NCBI GenBank assembly: GCA_913058345.1
Contig: CAJXQR010000004.1
Span: forward strand, 62,001 to 126,000
DNA length: 64,000 bases
From: an uncultured Gammaproteobacteria bacterium
GTDB taxonomy: Bacteria; Pseudomonadota; Gammaproteobacteria; Pseudomonadales; Porticoccaceae
Direction: 5' to 3'
Positions 59,477 through 64,000 of this stretch are shown piece after piece; the first letter of the stretch is position 1, and each line of letters opens with the position of its first letter. Made by a program: the position numbers and the translations under genes. Below the pieces are notes generated by a model. It ran no database searches. It was given only the letters and a program-made list of their open reading frames with translations, and had not been told where the DNA came from.

Positions 59477-59509
59477 GGCAGCAAGTGACCATTAATGTCA
59501 CTAGCTGCC
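59477..59509. repeat. Strong palindrome in the pilA-pilB intergenic region
   Basis: GGCAGC-A-AGTGAC (59477-59489) and GTCACT-A-GCTGCC (59497-59509) are 13-base arms with one A/A mismatch around a 7-nt centre. No T run follows on either strand, so it looks like an operator or an RNA stem in the pilB leader rather than a terminator. The remaining bases of the 365-bp gap carry the pilA promoter and presumably that of pilB, which I could not locate. Confidence 0.6.
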
Positions 59510-59684
59510 GATAGATGTCAACGTCATGCCAGGTGGTTCCAGGCCTCTGCTATCAACTATAAAACTGCACGCTGTCCTCATAAACAACCTTTCAGGCTTG
59601 CAGTTTGAAGTCTTTATAATAGACACTATGAGATCAATGCTTGGTGATTACCCCTACCATTTATCCGATTTTATTGAGCTAAGA

Positions 59685-61409
59685 ATGAACGCGAATAATA
59701 AAGCGCTACACGGTCTCCCTAAACGCCTGGTGAGTGATGCCCTGCTTGATGAAGCGGCGGCTATCGACGCCAGCGACAAAGCGGCTCAGGGAAACATTCC
59801 TCTCGCACAATATCTGGTCGAACAACAGACACTTAGCGCTTATCAGGTCGCCAATGTCACGGCACAGGAGTTTGGCGTTCCCCTGTTCGATCTCAATAGT
59901 TTGGATATTAGCACCTGCCCCCGCAATATTGTCGACGCCAGTCTGCTGCGTAAACACCTGGCTCTGCCGTTATCCCTTAAGGCTAGCCGTTTACAAATCG
60001 GCATTATCGACCCCACCAACCATCACGTCATTAATGATATTCGCTTCCAGGTGGGTACGGCCGTCGAACCGATTGTTGTCGAATACGACAAACTAAAAAC
60101 GGCTCTCGACGCCTATATTGAAGAAGGCGAAAGCGGTATGGGTACGGCTCTTGATACGCTGGATGACGCCCAGCTCGATGCCATTGACACAGATGGCTCC
60201 AGTGGGGCTCCCGATCAGGCCATTACCGCCGATGAAGACGATGCGCCTATTGTCCGCTTTGTGAATAAATTACTGCTCGATGCCATCAAAAAGGGCGCTT
60301 CGGATATTCATTTTGAGCCCTATGAAACCAGCTACCGGGTGCGCTTTCGCACCGATGGCATTCTTGAGGAAGTTGCCAAACCGCCAGCCAATCTGGGGTC
60401 TCGGTTCGCCGCGCGTTTGAAAGTGATGTCAAAGATGGATATATCCGAACGGCGCGTTCCTCAAGATGGCCGTATTAAAATGCGTCTCTCAGAACGACGT
60501 GCCATCGACTTTCGGGTTAACACCCTACCCACTCAGTACGGCGAAAAAATTGTACTGAGGATTCTCGACCCGACTAGTGCCCAGTTAGGCATCGAAGCGC
60601 TGGGCTACGAAGACGATCAAAAAGAAGCCTATTTGGAAACACTACATCAACCCCAGGGCATGATTTTGGTGACCGGGCCGACAGGTTCCGGTAAAACGGT
60701 TTCTCTTTATACCGGATTAAATATTCTCAACACTCCCGAGCGCAACCTGTCCACGGCAGAAGACCCTATTGAAATCAACCTGGAGGGTATCAATCAGGTA
60801 CAGATGAACCCCCGTGTCGGTTTGACTTTTTCAGAAGCCTTGCGCGCGTTTTTACGGCAAGATCCCGACGTCATTATGGTTGGTGAGATTCGCGACCTGG
60901 AAACAGCAGAAATATCAATTAAAGCGGCACAGACGGGTCACCTGGTGCTCTCTACCCTACACACCAATAGTGCGCCAGAAACACTCACACGACTACTCAA
61001 TATGGGTGTTCCGGCCTTTAACGTGGCAACATCCGTCAGTCTGATTATCGCCCAACGCCTGGCCCGCCGTTTGTGTAAGAGCTGCAAGGAGCCCGCCACC
61101 GATATTCCAGAAAATATTCTGATTGAAGAAGGCTTTGAGATGCTCGGTATTCCCTTGAACGAAATCGAAATTAACAAACCCGTCGGCTGTAACAAATGCG
61201 CCCATGGGTATAAGGGGCGAGTGGGTATTTATGAAGTGCTAAAGGTCACGCCAGGGGTCGCTAAAATGATTATGGAGGGCGGCAACTCCCTTGAAATTGC
61301 CGAACAAGCAAAGAAAGAAGGCTTCAGAACTTTGCGCCAGTCGGCATTACGAAAAGCAGCAGAAGGTATCATTAGCCTTGAGGAAACAAACCGAGTCACA
61401 AGAGATTAA
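59685..61409 (+). CDS. pilB: PilB, type IV pilus extension ATPase
   Basis: A 574-aa GspE/PilB ATPase: N-terminal MshEN domain (LPKRLVSDALLDEAAAI), Walker A GPTGSGKTV, Asp box and Walker B DPDVIMVGEIRDLETA, His box TGHLVLSTLHTNSA, and a zinc tetracysteine (CKSCKEP ... CNKCAHG). It polymerises PilA pili. ATG 59685 is chosen because the N-terminus then matches Pseudomonas PilB (566 aa); in-frame ATGs exist upstream, the first at 59526. pilC follows after 2 nt. Confidence 0.95.
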   Translation: MNANNKALHGLPKRLVSDALLDEAAAIDASDKAAQGNIPLAQYLVEQQTLSAYQVANVTAQEFGVPLFDLNSLDISTCPRNIVDASLLRKHLALPLSLKASRLQIGIIDPTNHHVINDIRFQVGTAVEPIVVEYDKLKTALDAYIEEGESGMGTALDTLDDAQLDAIDTDGSSGAPDQAITADEDDAPIVRFVNKLLLDAIKKGASDIHFEPYETSYRVRFRTDGILEEVAKPPANLGSRFAARLKVMSKMDISERRVPQDGRIKMRLSERRAIDFRVNTLPTQYGEKIVLRILDPTSAQLGIEALGYEDDQKEAYLETLHQPQGMILVTGPTGSGKTVSLYTGLNILNTPERNLSTAEDPIEINLEGINQVQMNPRVGLTFSEALRAFLRQDPDVIMVGEIRDLETAEISIKAAQTGHLVLSTLHTNSAPETLTRLLNMGVPAFNVATSVSLIIAQRLARRLCKSCKEPATDIPENILIEEGFEMLGIPLNEIEINKPVGCNKCAHGYKGRVGIYEVLKVTPGVAKMIMEGGNSLEIAEQAKKEGFRTLRQSALRKAAEGIISLEETNRVTRD

Positions 61410-61411
61410 AC

Positions 61412-62620
61412 ATGGCCACTGCAGCAGCCGAAAAAATCTATATTTACAAGGGAAAAAATAAAGACGGTGCGGTACAGGGTGAAATAAAGGGAAGTAACCC
61501 TGCCCTGATTAAAGCCCAATTGCGCCAGCAGGGAATTATTGCCAAATCGGTACGCCCCAAACCGAAAAGCCTGTTTGGCTCTAAAGCGATAAAGCCGGCT
61601 GATATTGCTCTGTTTAGCCGACAAATGGCGACCATGATGAAAGCCGGGGTTCCTCTCGTGCAAAGCTTTGAAATTGTTGAAGAGGGCGCTGAAAATGACA
61701 ACCTTAAAAAGCTTATTATGACACTGCACGATGAGGTGGCTGCCGGTAACAGTTTTGCCTCAGCCCTGCGCAAACATCCTAAACACTTTGACGATTTGTA
61801 TTGCAGTTTAATTGAAGCGGGCGAAAACTCTGGTGCTCTCGACACGCTCCTCGATCGGGTCGCAACGTATAAAGAAAAAACAGAGAAACTCAAAGCTAAA
61901 ATCAAAAAAGCAATGACCTATCCTATTGCTGTTATTATTGTTGCGCTTATAGTTACTGCAATTCTATTGGTTAAAGTTGTGCCTGTCTTTGCCGAAACCT
62001 TTATGGATTTTGGCGCTGAGTTACCTGCGTTCACCCAACTTGTATTAAATATATCAAACTTCGCTCAGAACTGGTGGCTCCTTATCTTTATTTCGATTAT
62101 TGGTATCGCTTACGGCTTTAAAAATGCCCGGATGCGCTCAAAGAAATTTTCAGACGCTGTCGACAAAGCCCTACTGAAGCTCCCTGCTGTCGGGCCTATC
62201 ATTAACAATGCTGTTATTGCCCGCTACGCTCGCACCCTGGCAACCACCTTTGCAGCTGGTGTTCCATTAGTTGAAGCTCTTGAGTCAGTTGCCGGCGCAG
62301 CGGGGAATGCCGTTTACAGAGATGCCATCCTCAACGTTAGAGATAATGTATCAACCGGGCTAACCATGCAGGCGTCACTTAAAGGGACAGGCGTATTTCC
62401 TACAATGCTACTGCAGCTGACCGCCATAGGGGAAGAATCAGGCTCCCTTGATGAGATGATGGCAAAAGCTGCAGACCATTACGAAGAAGCTGTGGACAAT
62501 GCAGTCGATAACATGACTGCCCTGCTCGAACCTTTAATTATGTCAGTACTTGGCGTGCTAGTGGGAGGCCTACTTATCGCAATGTACTTGCCCATATTCC
62601 AACTCGGTAGTGTCATGTAA
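61412..62620 (+). CDS. pilC: PilC, type IV pilus inner-membrane platform protein
   Basis: A 402-aa GspF-family protein with two homologous T2SF cytoplasmic domains (each LFSRQMATMMKAGVPLVQSFEIV / RYARTLATTFAAGVPLVEALESV) and three membrane helices (about 170-195, 220-240, 375-395). It couples PilB motion to pilin assembly. The repeated ESGSLDEMMAKAADHYEE and ENSGALDTLLDRVATYKE motifs are typical. The ATG lies 2 nt after the pilB stop, so the two are coupled. Confidence 0.97.
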   Translation: MATAAAEKIYIYKGKNKDGAVQGEIKGSNPALIKAQLRQQGIIAKSVRPKPKSLFGSKAIKPADIALFSRQMATMMKAGVPLVQSFEIVEEGAENDNLKKLIMTLHDEVAAGNSFASALRKHPKHFDDLYCSLIEAGENSGALDTLLDRVATYKEKTEKLKAKIKKAMTYPIAVIIVALIVTAILLVKVVPVFAETFMDFGAELPAFTQLVLNISNFAQNWWLLIFISIIGIAYGFKNARMRSKKFSDAVDKALLKLPAVGPIINNAVIARYARTLATTFAAGVPLVEALESVAGAAGNAVYRDAILNVRDNVSTGLTMQASLKGTGVFPTMLLQLTAIGEESGSLDEMMAKAADHYEEAVDNAVDNMTALLEPLIMSVLGVLVGGLLIAMYLPIFQLGSVM

Positions 62621-62693
62621 GCCAATTCTTGGCCGTTACCCCTTTATAGATATTCATAAAACCCTATTATCTTGTCTTGGAGGCTTAACAGCT

Positions 62694-63554
62694 GTGGAGC
62701 AAGTACTTGCCATCTACCCACCAGAACTCACCCTTACTCTCAGCTTCATTTTCGGCCTGCTTGTCGGCAGTTTTTTAAACGTTGTCATTTACCGCTTGCC
62801 ACTACAATTACAAAACACCTGGCAGCGAGATGCCCGGGACTTTCTGGGTCAAGAGCCTGTTGAAGCTGAGACAAAATTCAGCCTGATTTACCCACCCTCT
62901 CGTTGTACGAATTGCGAGACGTTACTCAAACCCTGGCACAATATTCCCCTCATTAGCTATCTTGTGCTGAAAGGGCGCTGTAATAGTTGTGCCGAGCCTA
63001 TTTCATTACAGTACCCCGCCGTCGAAGTGATTTGCGGCCTGTTAACGCTTGCCGTGGTGTATCACTTTGGCTTTACGGTGCAAGCCGCATGGGCGCTGCT
63101 CTTTACCTGGGTATTGGTGGCCCTGACTGGCATCGATTTCAACCACCAGTTATTACCCGATAATCTCACCCTGCCCCTGCTCTGGCTGGGTTTACTGGTG
63201 AATATGTCAGCCACTTTTGTACCGCTGGCTGATGCTGTCGCCGGTGCTGTTGCGGGCTACCTGGTACTGTGGTGTGTTTACTGGGCTTTTAAGCTCATCA
63301 CGGGCAAGGAAGGGATGGGACATGGGGATTTTAAACTTCTCGCCGCGATGGGTGCCTGGCTTGGCTGGCAACAGTTACCGATGATTATTTTACTCTCCTC
63401 GGCAGTCGGTGCATTGATCGGCACCGTCGGTATTTTATTGCATGGCCGAGAAAGGCAGGCGCAAATTGCTTTTGGCCCCTATCTCGCTATAGCCGGCTGG
63501 ATTGCCTTGGTCGCCGGTGAAGAAATTACCCGTACTTATCTGCAGCTTTTTTAG
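62694..63554 (+). CDS. pilD: PilD, prepilin peptidase / N-methyltransferase
   Basis: A 286-aa polytopic membrane enzyme. FGLLVGSFLNVVIYRLP opens the methyltransferase domain, which has two zinc Cys pairs (CTNCETLL, CNSCAEPI); the aspartyl-protease residues are in GIDFNHQLLPDNLTLP and MGHGDFKLLAAMGAWLG. It cleaves and methylates PilA and other pilin-like proteins. The start is GTG 62694, with GGAGG 10 nt upstream; a frame open to 62610 overlaps pilC and is not pilin-peptidase-like. Confidence 0.95.
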   Translation: MEQVLAIYPPELTLTLSFIFGLLVGSFLNVVIYRLPLQLQNTWQRDARDFLGQEPVEAETKFSLIYPPSRCTNCETLLKPWHNIPLISYLVLKGRCNSCAEPISLQYPAVEVICGLLTLAVVYHFGFTVQAAWALLFTWVLVALTGIDFNHQLLPDNLTLPLLWLGLLVNMSATFVPLADAVAGAVAGYLVLWCVYWAFKLITGKEGMGHGDFKLLAAMGAWLGWQQLPMIILLSSAVGALIGTVGILLHGRERQAQIAFGPYLAIAGWIALVAGEEITRTYLQLF

Positions 63555-63666
63555 CGGCTTTGGGTGACTTGACGCCAGTAAAGAGCTCATCCCCCTCAGC
63601 ACGGACTATGAATTCAAGCCCCATCCTCTATAATCGGCAGCCAATATTTCGCTGTGGATGAAGCCT

Positions 63667-64000
63667 ATGTTTGTACTCGGACTCACCGGTGGGATCGGTA
63701 GCGGTAAAAGCGCCGTGGCTGCCTGTTTTAAACGCTACGGTGTTAAGGTCGTGGACGCCGATATAGCCGCTCGCAAGGTTGTCGAGCCCGGTATGCCGGC
63801 ACTGCAAGCCATCGCCAAACACTTTGGTGAGCAGGTATTGCAGGCCGATGGCACAATGGATCGCGCAGCATTGCGCAGTATTGTCTTTAACGATGAACAG
63901 CAGCGGCTTTGGCTCGAACAACTACTACACCCGGCAATCGCTGAATGGATCGTCGCAGAACTCGCCTCTGCCACCAGTCCCTATGCCATCCTTGAATCAC
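63667..64000 (+). CDS. coaE: CoaE, dephospho-CoA kinase (3' end beyond window)
   Basis: Partial gene: 111 codons, open at the window end. It starts [21 protein letters not shown] (P-loop GGIGSGKS) and continues [26 protein letters not shown] and [18 protein letters not shown], typical of CoaE. It phosphorylates dephospho-CoA, the last step in CoA synthesis. The pilD-coaE order is conserved in Pseudomonas. It is 112 bp after pilD. Confidence 0.96.
   Translation, partial: MFVLGLTGGIGSGKSAVAACFKRYGVKVVDADIAARKVVEPGMPALQAIAKHFGEQVLQADGTMDRAALRSIVFNDEQQRLWLEQLLHPAIAEWIVAELASATSPYAILES

Noticed and set aside
59526-59684. PilB extension of 53 residues
   Set aside because: It has no similarity to PilB and runs close to the palindrome and promoter region; ATG 59685 gives the normal N-terminus.

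Overview
The window reads as ordinary chromosome of a free-living, probably marine, gammaproteobacterium. Gene order matches the Pseudomonas/Cellvibrionales side of the class: recN | grpE-dnaK-dnaJ-dapB-carA-carB-greA, alaS-lysC-csrA-tRNA-Ser, pilA | pilB-pilC-pilD-coaE, and the nnr-tsaE-amiB-mutL-miaA-hfq-hflX-hflK-hflC superoperon with queG divergent. Species-level identity cannot be read from the sequence. Genes are densely packed, often with overlapping or touching ends, and several use TTG or GTG starts that are fixed by strong ribosome binding sites.

Layout. 1-10181 (minus): the hfl/hfq/mutL superoperon, with hflC cut by the window edge. 10237-11686 (plus): queG and rpsT, closed by two strong bidirectional terminators. 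11992-18394 (minus): a crotonase-fold protein, an AhpD-like protein, greA, carB and carA; carA is preceded by a leader with its own promoter and an intrinsic terminator. 18759-23467 (minus): dapB, dnaJ, dnaK, grpE with a sigma-32-type promoter; recN is divergent. 25577-31950 (minus): tRNA-Ser(GCT), csrA, lysC, alaS, a HIT protein, a Trm112-like protein and a secreted M23 peptidase. 32001-32728 (minus): recX behind a 32-codon small reading frame and a LexA-type box, without recA beside it. 33009-36203: accessory genes (metallo-beta-lactamase fold hydrolase, SDR, uracil-DNA-glycosylase-like, TusA-like, ABM-domain). 36224-40865: pgeF, rluD, bamD, nadE. 40945-43993 (plus): pilS-pilR. 43990-51556 (minus): ispH, fkpB, lspA, ileS, ribF, murJ. 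51813-57818 (plus): hslV-hslU behind a sigma-32-like promoter, uup, a MaoC-like hydratase and an acyl-CoA dehydrogenase. 57905-58776: a decayed REP-associated transposase region. 58888-64000: pilA (minus), then pilB, pilC, pilD and the 5' part of coaE (plus).

How the genes work together. The type IV pilus parts form one system: PilS-PilR are encoded 15 kb from pilA, and pilA has a sigma-54 promoter, the expected PilR target; PilB, PilC and PilD are the extension ATPase, platform protein and prepilin peptidase. GrpE-DnaK-DnaJ and HslVU are two heat-shock systems, each with a plausible sigma-32 site. The cell-envelope set (amiB, murJ, lspA, bamD, the M23 peptidase) and the tRNA/translation set (miaA, tsaE, queG, rluD, alaS, ileS, rpsT) are core functions.

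No large new system is visible. The points most worth a second look are: (1) the LexA-type box plus small reading frame in front of recX, with an in-frame amber between that frame and recX and a 15-bp tandem repeat in the recX 5' end; (2) the carAB leader, with promoter, alternative hairpins, two two-codon reading frames and an intrinsic terminator; (3) a frameshifted REP-associated transposase joined through a shared repeat to the fossil of a second copy; and (4) a crotonase-fold protein lacking both usual catalytic glutamates.
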